A stretch of DNA of 64,000 nucleotides from Rariglobus sp041662485 (GCA_041662485.1 JBAZSJ010000019.1:1-64000), one strand, 5' to 3'. Positions 24,408-36,333 are shown, counted from the stretch's first letter. The notes: generated by a model not told the origin, from the letters alone. Program-made: numbers and translations.

Positions 24408-25808
24408 ATGGCGAAGAAATCCCAAGCGACTTGGGGCGGGCGGTTCTCCGCCGGCCCCGCCGATTTGATGCTCCAGTTCAGCGAGTCCGTGTCGTTCGAC
24501 CGGCGGCTGGCTCCGTTCGACATCGTCGGCAGCAAGGCCCACTCCGCCATGCTCGCCCATGTGGGCATCCTGACCGCCAAGGAGCGCGACGCCATCCATG
24601 CGGGGCTCGACGCCGTCCTCGCCGACATCACGGCGGGCAAGTTCACCTGGAGCACGCAGCTCGAGGACGTCCACATGAACATCGAGCAGGCGCTCACCAA
24701 GAGCGTGCCCGCCGCCGCCAAGCTTCACACCGCGCGCAGCCGGAACGACCAGGTCGCGACCGACATGCGGCTGTTCTTCAAGCACGCCTGCGCGGTGATC
24801 GCGGCCAAGATCCTCGGCGCGCAAAAGGCGCTGCTGGCCGTGGCCGCCAAGGACGGCGACGTGCTGATCCCCGGCTACACGCACTTGCAGCGGGCGCAGC
24901 CGGTGTTTCTGGCGCATCATCTTTTCGCGTATCTGGAAATGCTGGAGCGCGACCGCGAGCGTTTCGCGGTGGTGGCGGATCATGCGAACTGGTGTCCGCT
25001 CGGCTCGGGCGCGATCGCCGGCACGACGCTGCCGATCAACCGCGAGTTCACCGCGACGCAGCTGGGTTTCGTGGATGCCAAGGGACGTCCGAGGGTCACG
25101 CAGAACTCGATGGATACGGTGGCCGACCGCGATCTCTACATCGAGTTTGCCTCCGCCTGCGCGCTCTTCGGCGTGCACATGTCGCGCATCGCCGAGGACC
25201 TGATCATCTGGTCGAGCGTGGAGTTCAAGTTCATCGACCTGCCCGACACGTTTTGCACGGGCTCGTCGCTCATGCCGCAGAAGAAGAATCCCGATTCCTG
25301 CGAGCTGCTGCGCGGAAAGTCGGCGCGGCTTCAGGGCAACCTGCACACGCTTCTCACGCTCGTGAAGGGTCTGCCGCTGACCTACAATCGCGATCTTCAG
25401 GAGGACAAGCCGCCGGTGTTCGACAGCTTCGACCAGACGGCGATCTGCGCCGACGTTCTCGCCGGCACGATCGGCGGGCTGACGGTTTTCCGGGCGCGCT
25501 GCGCCGAGGCGGTGGTCGATCCGGCGCTGCTCGCGACCGATCTTGCGGATTATCTCGTGGCGCGCGGCGTGCCTTTCCGCGAGGCGCACCACGCGGTCGG
25601 CTCGGTCGTGAAGCTGGCGGAGGCGCTCAAGCTTCCGCTCGACAAACTGCCCGCCGCCGAGGTGAAGAAAATCCATGCCGGCTACGGCGACGATTGGGCG
25701 GTGGTGTTCGATCTCAAGCGCGCCATGGCCATGCGCAAGGGCACCGGCATGCCCGGTCCTGCGCAGGTGAAAAAGCAATTCGCCCGCTGGAAGAAACTGC
25801 TGGGCTGA
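24408..25808 (+). CDS. argH: Argininosuccinate lyase
   Basis: 466 residues. It cleaves argininosuccinate to arginine and fumarate, the last step of arginine synthesis. Family motifs are visible: N-terminal WGGRF, LHTARSRNDQVATD, PGYTHLQRAQPV with the catalytic His, and the fumarase/ASL signature GSSLMPQKKNPDS. The length is standard. The start at 24408 gives MAKKSQATWGGRFS. It is followed by mutL after a 77-base gap that holds a palindrome. Confidence 0.97.
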   Translation: MAKKSQATWGGRFSAGPADLMLQFSESVSFDRRLAPFDIVGSKAHSAMLAHVGILTAKERDAIHAGLDAVLADITAGKFTWSTQLEDVHMNIEQALTKSVPAAAKLHTARSRNDQVATDMRLFFKHACAVIAAKILGAQKALLAVAAKDGDVLIPGYTHLQRAQPVFLAHHLFAYLEMLERDRERFAVVADHANWCPLGSGAIAGTTLPINREFTATQLGFVDAKGRPRVTQNSMDTVADRDLYIEFASACALFGVHMSRIAEDLIIWSSVEFKFIDLPDTFCTGSSLMPQKKNPDSCELLRGKSARLQGNLHTLLTLVKGLPLTYNRDLQEDKPPVFDSFDQTAICADVLAGTIGGLTVFRARCAEAVVDPALLATDLADYLVARGVPFREAHHAVGSVVKLAEALKLPLDKLPAAEVKKIHAGYGDDWAVVFDLKRAMAMRKGTGMPGPAQVKKQFARWKKLLG

Positions 25809-25812
25809 AAAA

Positions 25813-25871
25813 GGGAGGGTCCACCTCCGTGTGGACCGCCCGATCAGGACGACACGGAGGTCGTCCCTCCC
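25813..25871. repeat. Palindromic intergenic repeat
   Basis: GGAGGGTCCACCTCCGTGTG and ACACGGAGGTCGTCCCTCC form an imperfect inverted repeat between argH and mutL. It may act as a terminator-like or processing hairpin. Confidence 0.6.
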
Positions 25872-25885
25872 AGGAAAACATCCCC

Positions 25886-27685
25886 ATGTCCAAAGTCCGC
25901 ATCCTGTCCGACCGGGTCGCCAATCAGATCGCCGCGGGCGAGGTGATCGAGCGTCCGGCGGCCGTGGTGAAGGAGCTCGTCGAGAACTCCCTCGACGCCG
26001 GGGCGACGCGGATCGAGGTGGAGTTCCGCCACGGCGGACGTTCATTGATGCGGATCGAGGACAACGGCTCCGGCATGTCGCGCGACGACGTGTTGCTCGC
26101 CCTCGAACGCCACGCGACCAGCAAGATTTCCGAGGCGGACGACCTCAACCGGCTGGCCAGCTTCGGTTTTCGCGGCGAGGCGTTGCCGTCCATCGCGAGC
26201 GTTTCACGTTTCACGATCCAGACCCGCGAGGCGGCGTCGGATGTCGGGACTGAGGTCCTCGTCAACGGCGGTCGGATGGGGCACGTGCGCGATTGCGGTC
26301 GTCCGGTGGGGACGCGGATCGAAGTGGCGCAGCTTTTCAACTCGGTGCCGGCGCGGCGGAAGTTTCTCAAGACCGACCAGACGGAGGCGGCGCACATCAT
26401 CGCGGGGGTGCGACTCTACGCACTGGCGTTTCCGCAGGTGGCGTTCACGCTGATCGAGGACGGACGGATCATCTTTCGTTCGCCGGAGTGCACGGGGCTG
26501 TTGGAGCGCGTGGCGGAGATTTTTGGCAAGCAACTGGCCGAGGGACTCGTGCCCATCGAGGCGGCCGAAAACAGGATGCGGTTGAGCGGATTGATCGGGC
26601 GTCCGGGCACGGGGAGGGCGACGCGGCATGAGATGATCACGTTCATCAACCAGCGGCCGGTGGACACCAAGGCGATCAACTACGCGTTGATCGAGAGCTA
26701 CCACGAGTCGTTGCCGAAGGGGCGGTATCCGTTGGCGTTTGTGTTTTTCGAGATCGATCCGGCGGCGGTCGACGTGAACGTGCATCCAGCCAAGAGGGAG
26801 GTGAGGTTTCGCAGCGAGACGGCGGTGCGCGGGTTTGTGATCCGCAGCGTGCTGGCGCGGCTGAGGGAACTGGCGGGGGCGCCGGAGGACGGAAGCCGGA
26901 AGCCGGAGGACGGAGGACGGAGGGCGGAGGACGGAGGCCTGAAACCCGAGGAGACGGCGGTGGCCATTCCTCGGTTGGCGGCGGTTGCGCCGGCGAGAGT
27001 CGAACGGCGCGTTGGGGACAACGCGCCCCACCTTGCGAACCCTGCACCTGCGTCATCACCTGCGGCCATTGGTCATCGGTCATTGGTCATTGGTCATTCC
27101 GTCGCCGCGACGGCGGCCTGGCGCTGGCTCGGCCTCGCGCACGGCAGCTACGCGCTGTTTGAGACCGCGTCGGGTCTCGTGCTGCTTGACCGGCGGGCGG
27201 CGCACGAACGCATCTGGTTCGAGCGGTTGCAGGATCAGTTTCGCAGCGGGACCGTGCCCAGCCAGCGCCTGCTCCTGCCGGTGCCGATGGAGCTCGATCC
27301 GGTCGCCAGCGCGCTGCTGCTCGCCCGGCTGGAGTTTCTCAACGGGCACGGCTTCGAGGTCGTGGAATTCGGGCGCAATTTTTTCCGGATCGAGGGCCTG
27401 CCCGCCTGGATGGAGCCGGCGGACGCGGAGCCGTTTGTGCGCGAGTTGCTGGGCGCGTTGCGCGACGGACGGTTGCAGGATCGTGACGTGGACACCGCCC
27501 GCGAGCAGTTCGCCCGTCTGGCCGCCGCCAAAGCCGTGCGTTTGGGCGACGCGGTCGGGGAAGGGGAGATCCAGGCGCTGGTGAAGCAGCTTTTCGCCTG
27601 CCGCGCCCCGCTGACCAGCCCGGGCGGACGCCCCACGCACATCGAACTCAGCCATGGGGAACTTGCACGTCGGTTTCAGAAATAA
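25886..27685 (+). CDS. mutL: DNA mismatch repair protein MutL
   Basis: 599 residues. The N-terminal GHKL ATPase is intact: VKELVENSLDAGA, DNGSGM, HATSKI and GFRGEALPSI, followed by NQRPVDTKAI and NVHPAKREVRF. The linker (about 325-405) is low-complexity (PEDGSRKPEDGGRRAEDGG) and contains GGTCATTGGTCATT-type repeats. In the C-terminal domain the endonuclease motif DQHAxxExxxxE reads DRRAAHERIWFE (about 435-446) and the CPHGRPT motif reads SPGGRPT, so the metal site looks degraded. It should still couple MutS recognition to repair. Confidence 0.93.
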   Translation: MSKVRILSDRVANQIAAGEVIERPAAVVKELVENSLDAGATRIEVEFRHGGRSLMRIEDNGSGMSRDDVLLALERHATSKISEADDLNRLASFGFRGEALPSIASVSRFTIQTREAASDVGTEVLVNGGRMGHVRDCGRPVGTRIEVAQLFNSVPARRKFLKTDQTEAAHIIAGVRLYALAFPQVAFTLIEDGRIIFRSPECTGLLERVAEIFGKQLAEGLVPIEAAENRMRLSGLIGRPGTGRATRHEMITFINQRPVDTKAINYALIESYHESLPKGRYPLAFVFFEIDPAAVDVNVHPAKREVRFRSETAVRGFVIRSVLARLRELAGAPEDGSRKPEDGGRRAEDGGLKPEETAVAIPRLAAVAPARVERRVGDNAPHLANPAPASSPAAIGHRSLVIGHSVAATAAWRWLGLAHGSYALFETASGLVLLDRRAAHERIWFERLQDQFRSGTVPSQRLLLPVPMELDPVASALLLARLEFLNGHGFEVVEFGRNFFRIEGLPAWMEPADAEPFVRELLGALRDGRLQDRDVDTAREQFARLAAAKAVRLGDAVGEGEIQALVKQLFACRAPLTSPGGRPTHIELSHGELARRFQK

Positions 27686-27805
27686 AACCGATCAAGATTC
27701 ATTTTTAACTCCATCATTTTAATAATTTAGCCAAAACATAAGAACCTTCCTCCGTTTCACCGGCTGGCATGGTTCCTGTTGTCACAAGTTCAACTCTCCC
27801 AACGC

Positions 27806-30337
<2,532 letters not shown>

Positions 30338-30652
30338 CCAAGGTTCAATGCCCTTGTCAGTGCGCAAGCCCGGCCTTGACCAGCCGGGCTTTGCTTTATT
30401 CGCACCGAGGCGGATAGCACAAAAGCCTGCTTTGGCTTGCGGTCGTGGCCGCGAGCGCCAGCGAGTGGAGGTTTGTCGGCTCGCTGGCGCTCGCCGCTAC
30501 GCCGGCAATACGCCGGGCGTGTGCCGTGGATCTTTGCATTTATCTGGCTTACCGGCAGGGGATTCGGCTTGCGGAAGCATCCACAAGCGTTTGCCTTGGC
30601 CGGTATCCCCGATGGCGAATTATTGAGCAATTGATTCCAGCCTTCTTCCCAC
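30338..30652. repeat. Gene-free region with GCGAGCGCCAGCGAGTGG repeat
   Basis: Apart from the glgP terminator, this stretch holds a palindrome at about 30445-30495 (CCGCGAGCGCCAGCGAGTGG and CTCGCTGGCGCTCGCCGC). A second copy of the family lies at 45065-45120. No gene is supported. Confidence 0.75.
30366..30400 (+). terminator. glgP terminator
   Basis: AAGCCCGGC (30366-30374) and GCCGGGCTT (30383-30391) form a 9-base hairpin followed by TGCTTTATT, 29 bases after the glgP stop. Confidence 0.85.
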
Positions 30653-31489
30653 ATGCTTTCACCGTTTTTAACCGCGCAGATGACAGCGGACCGGGCCCGA
30701 AAGCACCTACGTCTGATCGCACCGGATGCATCGTCCCTGATGATCGACGAAGTCACCACCTTGGTGGAGACGTTGTTTTCCGGCCGCCATGCCGATTATC
30801 AAAAGGCCGACCTCAAGTATCATAACCTCGAACATACCCTGCTCGCGACACAGTGCTTCATTGATTTGTCCAATGGCAGGATGGAGCACGGCCATTCCCC
30901 GGCGTTTGGTTCGCGGGAGTTTACGCTGGGTTACGTGGCGATCATGCTGCACGACATCGGCTACCTGAGGACGCGCGACGACCTGGGCGGCACCGGCGCG
31001 AAATACACGACGACGCACGTCGTGCGCAGTTGCGCCATGGCGGAGGTTTTTTTGCCGGAAATCGGCTGCAGCCCCGCGGAAATAGAAGGGGTCATGAACG
31101 CCATCCGCTGCACGGGGCTGACGAGCAAGATAGACCAGATCGTGTTTCGCACCGACGTCGAGCGGTTGACGGGGTGCATGGTCGCGACGGCCGATTATCT
31201 CGGGCAGATGGCGGATCCTCATTACCCGGACAAGCTGGCCGGGCTTTTCGCGGAATTCGAGGAGTCGTGCGATTTCAACGCCGTCCCGCCCGATCAGCGC
31301 CCGTTCAAGTCGGTCAAGGATCTCATGGCGAAGACCTCCGGGTTCTGGACGAATTTCGCTCTGCCCAAATTGGAGCGCGAATATGAAGCCGTCTACCGAA
31401 GCCTCGCGATGCCGGACGGGAGCAATCCCTACGTGGAGGCGGTTGATCGCAACCTCGCGATCATCGCCGGGCGTGCGGCCGTGGCGTGA
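30653..31489 (+). CDS. HD-domain phosphohydrolase
   Basis: 278 residues with an HD-type metal site: YHNLEHTLLA (about 55-65), IMLHDIGYL (HD pair near residue 102), THVVRSC and ATADYLGQM with the last Asp. HD proteins hydrolyse phosphomonoesters or diesters such as cyclic nucleotides. Its upstream neighbour in reverse is a CHASE2 cyclase, so a cyclic-nucleotide link is possible but unproven. No sensor domain is fused. The start ATG at 30653 gives MLSPFLTAQMTADRA; an ATG nine codons later is possible. Confidence 0.8.
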   Translation: MLSPFLTAQMTADRARKHLRLIAPDASSLMIDEVTTLVETLFSGRHADYQKADLKYHNLEHTLLATQCFIDLSNGRMEHGHSPAFGSREFTLGYVAIMLHDIGYLRTRDDLGGTGAKYTTTHVVRSCAMAEVFLPEIGCSPAEIEGVMNAIRCTGLTSKIDQIVFRTDVERLTGCMVATADYLGQMADPHYPDKLAGLFAEFEESCDFNAVPPDQRPFKSVKDLMAKTSGFWTNFALPKLEREYEAVYRSLAMPDGSNPYVEAVDRNLAIIAGRAAVA

Positions 31490-31521
31490 GGGGTGAAAAC
31501 CCTGGTGGGATCGAAAATGTA

Positions 31522-31605
31522 GAGCGGCTTTACGCCGCGATTCCGATCATCGCGAGCAAGCTCGCTCCCACGGTCGAGCCATCGCGCATAAATGCGCTCC
31601 TACGC
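31522..31605. repeat. Dispersed repeat, 50-base exact copy of 5015-5064
   Basis: Bases 31522-31571 are identical to 5015-5064 (GAGCGGCTTTACGCCGCGAT and onward to the GCTCCCAC end). The far arm of the palindrome is altered here (GCGCATAAATGCGCTCC). It lies between the convergent HD and cyclase genes. Confidence 0.85.
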
Positions 31606-31616
31606 CAAGCGATCGG

Positions 31617-33806
31617 TCACTTTTCCTTCATCACGTAGACGCCATCCCAGTTTTCGGGAGGAGGCTCGGCCTTGTAATGGTTGATGATGTCCATGTAGAC
31701 GAGCGAGGGATTGCTGGACACCCCGGGCGTGACGCCGGGCTGGTTGGGTTCCAGGGGCAGGCTCTGCTTGAACAAGGCGGTGGCCCCATCCCAGTCGCGG
31801 GCATAGAATTTTTCCAGGCCCTCCGCAAAGAGGCGGATGCACTCGTGGATCTGCGGCGTCGCGTTTTCCCTCAGGCATACGATCTCATAGATGGACACGG
31901 CGGAGCTGCGTCCCTTGACGACGATGCGGCCGAGCGGACGGAAGATCACGCGGTTGGCGTCGGATTTTTCGCAGGCGTCCTTGGTGGCGCCGGAGCACAT
32001 GGTGTAGACGCCCCAGCTCTTCGCGCCGGATTCCATGCGGGCGGCGAGGTTCACGTTGTCGCCCATCATCGTGTAGTTGAAACGGGTGCGGCTGCCGATG
32101 TTGCCCACGATGGTCTCGCCGCTGTTCAGGCCGATGCGCGACTGCATCTTCCAGACGATCTCCGGCCACTTCGAGCCCTCGGATTTCCACTTCTCGCGCA
32201 GTTCGCCGAGCTTGAGCTGGATGCGCTGGCTGGCGACGCAGGCGCGCAGGGCATGATCGGGCAGAGAGAGCGGAGCGCCGAAAATGGTGACGATCGCGTC
32301 GCCGATGTATTTGTCGAGCGTGCCGAACTCCTCCTGCAGGATGTCGGTGCAGGCGGAGAGGTAGTCGTTCATCAGATCGACCAGCTGGTCGGGCGGGATG
32401 ATCTCGGAGAACGTCGAGAACGCCTGGATGTCGGAGAAGTAGGCGGTGATGTCCTCCTTGTGGCCGCCCAGCTGGGGCGACTGGCCGGACTCGATCATGC
32501 GGTTGACGAGGGTGGGCGAGAGGTAGGTGCCGAACATTCCCTTGATCTGCTGCTTGGCGCGCTGCTCCCTTACGAGCTGACGGGCGATCATGAACACCTG
32601 CAGCAAGCAGAAGCCAAGGCCCGGCCACAGCAAGGGAAGCGCGATGCTGAATTTGATCCACGTCACCGCCGCCAAGCCAAGATAAGCCGCCGCTACGCTC
32701 AAGGCGAAGAAGGTTTGTTGCGCCAGCGTTCGCTTGGAGAAAAACGCCAGCCCCGTGACGCCTGCCGCAAGCAGGATGATCAACACGGGCCATGTGGGAA
32801 CCCGGCGCGCGTAGTCCTCGCGCAGCACGTTCTCGATCGTGTTGGCATGGACAAGGACAAGCGGGGTCACCGTGCCGAAGGGAGTGGGACCGTTATCGGT
32901 CAATCCGGTTGTCATCTGGCCGACCATGAGGATTTTGCCTTCGACGCTGGGCAAATCCGGCTGGGGGACGTCCTGCAGAAAATGTTTGGTGTAGCCGATC
33001 AGAAGCTTGCTTAGCCCGAGTTTGTTGCACTCGGCGTAACCGAATCGGAAATTGATGAAATATCGTCCGCTCGAATCGATCGGGATGCGACGATGAATGT
33101 CCGGCCCGTCAAGGTAGATGGCCTCACCGAGCACGACATGAACCTGCTCGGGTTTTAGGCTCCAATAAACCAGCAGACTTTGAAGTGAAAGACTCGGAAG
33201 GACATGGCCGCCGGTCCGTTGCAGCATGGGCACGCTGCGGATGACGCCGTCCGGTCCCGGCAGCGTGTCGCAAAAGGCGCTCAACCCGATTTCCCTCAAC
33301 GGTGCGATGGGCAGCAGGGCAAATTTCGTCGTGGGAATATTTTCCAGGTCCCCTTCGATGCGCGTGATGGGAACGGTTAGATCGTTGTTCGGGACCGGCT
33401 GCTTGGGGTTTTCATCGGTGGTGTAAGCTCCGAAGATGACGTGATCTTTTAGCTCCGTGGCGCCCTTGATGAAAAAAGCATCATCATCCGAAGGTTCGGG
33501 GAATAGTATATCCCAAGCGACTACCGCTGGCTTGCCGAAGGAAATCGAGGCCATGAACTGGCCATGCACGTCGCGGGACCATGGCCAGCGGCCAAAGGCG
33601 GCGATACCGTCGTCGTCGATGCCCACGGTCACGATGCGCGGGTCGGGCGGCGGCTGGAAATGGGTGCGCAGGCGGGTGAGTTGATCAAGCGCCCCTGATT
33701 CGAGTCCTTGCCACCACAACGTGGTGTTCAGCGCCAGTGCGAAGCCGATGCAAGCGAGGGAAGGAAGGATGTGCTCTTTAAGAAAAACGATGGTGGGCTT
33801 TCGCAT
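31617..33806 (-). CDS. CHASE2-domain adenylate/guanylate cyclase
   Basis: 729 residues: an N-terminal membrane helix (about 12-32), an extracytoplasmic CHASE2 sensor (about 45-330, with DPRIVTVGIDDDGIAAFGRW near its start), three closely spaced membrane helices (about 340-420), and a class III cyclase domain (about 465-640). Metal-binding aspartates are in ITAYFSDIQAF and YIGDAIVTIFGAP; NVNLAARMES follows. The product is cAMP or cGMP. The C-terminal 80 residues resemble a short TPR-like helical end. It senses an unknown periplasmic signal. Confidence 0.88.
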   Translation of the reverse strand: MRKPTIVFLKEHILPSLACIGFALALNTTLWWQGLESGALDQLTRLRTHFQPPPDPRIVTVGIDDDGIAAFGRWPWSRDVHGQFMASISFGKPAVVAWDILFPEPSDDDAFFIKGATELKDHVIFGAYTTDENPKQPVPNNDLTVPITRIEGDLENIPTTKFALLPIAPLREIGLSAFCDTLPGPDGVIRSVPMLQRTGGHVLPSLSLQSLLVYWSLKPEQVHVVLGEAIYLDGPDIHRRIPIDSSGRYFINFRFGYAECNKLGLSKLLIGYTKHFLQDVPQPDLPSVEGKILMVGQMTTGLTDNGPTPFGTVTPLVLVHANTIENVLREDYARRVPTWPVLIILLAAGVTGLAFFSKRTLAQQTFFALSVAAAYLGLAAVTWIKFSIALPLLWPGLGFCLLQVFMIARQLVREQRAKQQIKGMFGTYLSPTLVNRMIESGQSPQLGGHKEDITAYFSDIQAFSTFSEIIPPDQLVDLMNDYLSACTDILQEEFGTLDKYIGDAIVTIFGAPLSLPDHALRACVASQRIQLKLGELREKWKSEGSKWPEIVWKMQSRIGLNSGETIVGNIGSRTRFNYTMMGDNVNLAARMESGAKSWGVYTMCSGATKDACEKSDANRVIFRPLGRIVVKGRSSAVSIYEIVCLRENATPQIHECIRLFAEGLEKFYARDWDGATALFKQSLPLEPNQPGVTPGVSSNPSLVYMDIINHYKAEPPPENWDGVYVMKEK

Positions 33807-33908
33807 GAAGATGGAGAACGCGCAAAGCCATCACCTTCAGGTCGCCAAGGTCAACACTGGCGAAAGCAAACCCAAGCATTGGGCTAGCCACGCGGGCGCG
33901 TTTCGCCC

Positions 33909-35186
33909 ATGTCCTTGCGCGTGTCGCGACTGTTTGTGCAACGATCGGGCCGGATGGCCCTCCTGCTTCTGGCGCTGGCTTTGCCGACGGTGCATGCCGC
34001 CGACTGGAAGCTGCCGGCCTGGGGCGGCGAACTGCACGGCAAACTGCTGCCGCTGGGCGAAGGCGGTCCGCAGCTTGCATGGACGTTTACGCCGGCCACG
34101 ACCTCCACGGGAGAACGCATGCTTTCCTTTCGCGTCGAGGATGCGGCCACGCACTTCCGGGCGACAGCCACGTTGGATGCCGCCACGGGCGATGGCAGTT
34201 GGAAGATAGAGGAGGGACGCATCGAGGTCGGGCCGTGGCTGGCGGCCCTTGCGCCGGGTTTGGGTAAGGACATGGCCGGTCTTTCCGGCGAGGGTGCCGT
34301 GATGATAACGGGCGAGGGACTCGTTCGTCAGGGCCGGCCATCGGGCAGCGTGAAGATTTCATGGAGCGACGGCGTGGTAAAGCATGCCGGCCAGGGCTGG
34401 ACGCTGGAGGGCATCGCGATCAGGGCCGAGATCGAGGTGGCTTCGTTGCCGGACGGAGCGATTCCGGTGGCGCTCGCGGTGCGCACGATCAGCACGGCGC
34501 GTTTCGGCGCGCGCAATCTGGCGGTGGCGGCGGTTCTCAATGGCACGCGCGAGATCGCCGTCAAATCCGCGGGGATTGAAATCGCCGGAGGGACGGTGGA
34601 AACCGATCCGTTTACGGTGCCTTTATCGCCTCCGTCCTTGAATGTGCAGATTCATATGAAGCGGGTCGGCCTGCAGGACGTCGTGGCTCTTGTGCCCACC
34701 ATGCTTTCCGATGCGCGCGGTCGCATCAACGGTGCGCTGGGCCTGAGCTGGAGCGAGGCGGACGGGCTTCATGTGGGCAAAGGCACCTTGGACTTGGATG
34801 AAATCGAGTTCACGTCGCTTCGGCTCGCGCCCAAGCCGGGGTTTCTGACGGCGCGAGTCCCCGCCCGCTTCGTGTTGGTCCCCAATCTGCCGAAGCTGTT
34901 TTCCAACTGGTTCGCCCCGGTCAATCCGGCCTACGCGACCCTCACCGATATTGAATTGGGGAAGCTGCCCCTGCGGGTGGACTCGCTCAAGGTCCGCCTT
35001 ACCCCGGATGGCGACGAATTGGGGCGCACCGCCAGTGTGACGGTGATCGCGCACCCCGAGCAGGCGGAAACCGCGAAAGGAAAATGCCCGGTGAAGGAAG
35101 TGGTTTTCACCATCAACGTCGCCGGGCCGCTTTCGCAGGTATTGAAGGTCGGCATGAGCGACCGCATTTCTTTTGGCGCTCGTTAG
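33909..35186 (+). CDS. ydbH: YdbH-like AsmA-type intermembrane protein
   Basis: 425 residues with an N-terminal signal or anchor (about 16-31) and a beta-rich body of repeated strands, ending in the YdbH-type domain (GRINGALGLSWSEADGLHVG, FTSLRLAPKPGF, then YATLTDIELGKLPLRVDSLK). It is shorter than the enterobacterial protein. YdbH works with YnbE in lipid transport between inner and outer membrane. The assignment is strengthened by the next two genes, which match YnbE and YdbL. The start could also be the ATG at 33954. Confidence 0.72.
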   Translation: MSLRVSRLFVQRSGRMALLLLALALPTVHAADWKLPAWGGELHGKLLPLGEGGPQLAWTFTPATTSTGERMLSFRVEDAATHFRATATLDAATGDGSWKIEEGRIEVGPWLAALAPGLGKDMAGLSGEGAVMITGEGLVRQGRPSGSVKISWSDGVVKHAGQGWTLEGIAIRAEIEVASLPDGAIPVALAVRTISTARFGARNLAVAAVLNGTREIAVKSAGIEIAGGTVETDPFTVPLSPPSLNVQIHMKRVGLQDVVALVPTMLSDARGRINGALGLSWSEADGLHVGKGTLDLDEIEFTSLRLAPKPGFLTARVPARFVLVPNLPKLFSNWFAPVNPAYATLTDIELGKLPLRVDSLKVRLTPDGDELGRTASVTVIAHPEQAETAKGKCPVKEVVFTINVAGPLSQVLKVGMSDRISFGAR

Positions 35187-35231
35187 GAAACTTTCGTTGC
35201 CAGCACCCGTCCAATGATAACACCTTACCCC

Positions 35232-35417
35232 ATGATCCGTTGCCTAATCCCGCTCGGCCTCGTGCTCCTCTTCGCAGGCTGCATTCACGTCAAATTGGAT
35301 CCGATCGAGGTCCATGCCACCGTCGACATCAACGTGAAGGTGGACAAGGCGCTCGACGACTTCTTCGGCGACATCGACAAGAAATCCACGACCATCAACC
35401 CGACCGCAGAACCCTGA
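35232..35417 (+). CDS. ynbE: YnbE-like lipoprotein
   Basis: 61 residues with a lipobox (LLFAGC, Cys at about 17) and a conserved-looking strand (HVKLDPIEVHATVDINVKVD). The size and the INVKVDK motif match YnbE, an outer-membrane lipoprotein that continues the hydrophobic groove of YdbH. The ATG at 35232 is preferred over 35214, since the signal then starts MIRCLIPLG. It lies 45 bases after ydbH and five before ydbL. Confidence 0.78.
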   Translation: MIRCLIPLGLVLLFAGCIHVKLDPIEVHATVDINVKVDKALDDFFGDIDKKSTTINPTAEP

Positions 35418-35422
35418 TCATC

Positions 35423-35788
35423 ATGAAAACCCTGTTCTTCCGTCTCCTGTTTGTGTCGGCCCTGCTGTTTGCCGCATCGGCCGTTCGCGCCGAGGATCTC
35501 GGCGCCGTGCGCGGTCGCATGGAGCAACGCGTTTCGAAAATCGACGCGCTCAAGACCTCCGGCGTGCTGGGCGAGGACAACCGCGGCTTTCTCGCGGTCC
35601 GCTCCGGCAACGACGGCGGAATCGCCGCCGCCGAGAACGTGGACCGCGCCGCCGTCTATGCCGCGCTCGCCCAAAAAACGGGCGCGACCGCCGACGCCGT
35701 GGGCAAGGCCCGCGCCCGGCAGATCGCGGCCGGCAGCGCCAAGGGCGTCTGGCTCCAGCGTGAAAACGGCGAATGGTTTAAAAAATGA
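35423..35788 (+). CDS. ydbL: YdbL-like periplasmic protein (DUF1318)
   Basis: 121 residues with a cleavable signal peptide (ending SAVRA-ED) and the DUF1318 pattern: GVLGEDNRGFLAVRSG, then ERVDRAAVY-like NVDRAAVYAALAQKTG and a C-terminal WLQRENGEWFKK. YdbL acts as a periplasmic helper of the YdbH-YnbE complex. Its TGA overlaps the ATG of the next gene (ATGA at 35785-35788). Confidence 0.82.
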   Translation: MKTLFFRLLFVSALLFAASAVRAEDLGAVRGRMEQRVSKIDALKTSGVLGEDNRGFLAVRSGNDGGIAAAENVDRAAVYAALAQKTGATADAVGKARARQIAAGSAKGVWLQRENGEWFKK

Positions 35789-36309
35789 ACGTCCAAGAAC
35801 GACTCGCGCAATTTCTCGGCAAGACTCCCGACGTGAGCGGGGCGGCCTTCGTGGCGGCCGGCGCCACGGTGGTCGGCGACGTGAAGCTGGGGCCGAACAG
35901 CAGTGTTTTCTACGGAGCGGTGCTTCGTGGTGACATCAACACCATCGTCATCGGCGCGCGTTCCAACGTGCAGGACAACGCGGTGGTCCACCTGTCCGAC
36001 GACGCCGGGGTCGTCGTGGGGGACGACTGCACGATCGGCCACGGGGCGATCGTCCACGCCTGCACGATCGAGGAGGGCTGTCTGATCGGCATGGGCGCGA
36101 CCGTGCTCGACAAGGCGCGCATCGGCGCGCGCAGCCTGGTGGGGGCGAATTCGCTGGTGCCGCAGGGCTTCGTGTGTCCGCCCGGTTCGCTTGTTTTCGG
36201 TTCGCCCGCGAAGGTCGTGCGTCCTCTTTCCGAGGCGGAGCAACAAGGGCTGGCCAAGATGGCCGCCAAATATGTCGAAGTCGCCAAGGCGCACGCGGCG
36301 CTGGGCTAG
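35785..36309 (+). CDS. Gamma-carbonic anhydrase family protein
   Basis: 174 residues forming a left-handed beta-helix of hexapeptide repeats (VVGDVKLGPNSSVFYGAVLR, then IGARSNVQDNAVVHLS). The three metal-binding His are in AVVHLS and in GHGAIVHAC. Family members are carbonic anhydrases or act as CaiE/PaaY-like thioesterases; the activity here is not decided. It is the fourth gene of the ydbH group, with its start overlapping the ydbL stop. Confidence 0.87.
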   Translation: MNVQERLAQFLGKTPDVSGAAFVAAGATVVGDVKLGPNSSVFYGAVLRGDINTIVIGARSNVQDNAVVHLSDDAGVVVGDDCTIGHGAIVHACTIEEGCLIGMGATVLDKARIGARSLVGANSLVPQGFVCPPGSLVFGSPAKVVRPLSEAEQQGLAKMAAKYVEVAKAHAALG

Positions 36310-36333
36310 CACCTAGCCACTAGAAACTAGCCG

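Noticed and set aside
24339..26045. Minus-strand frame of 568 codons opposite argH and mutL
   Set aside because: Arg/His-rich translation without motifs, fully opposite two recognised genes.
24380..27685. One open frame of 1101 codons covering argH in another frame and mutL
   Set aside because: Only the part from 25886 is a real gene. The upstream part is a GC-rich shadow of argH, so there is no fusion protein.
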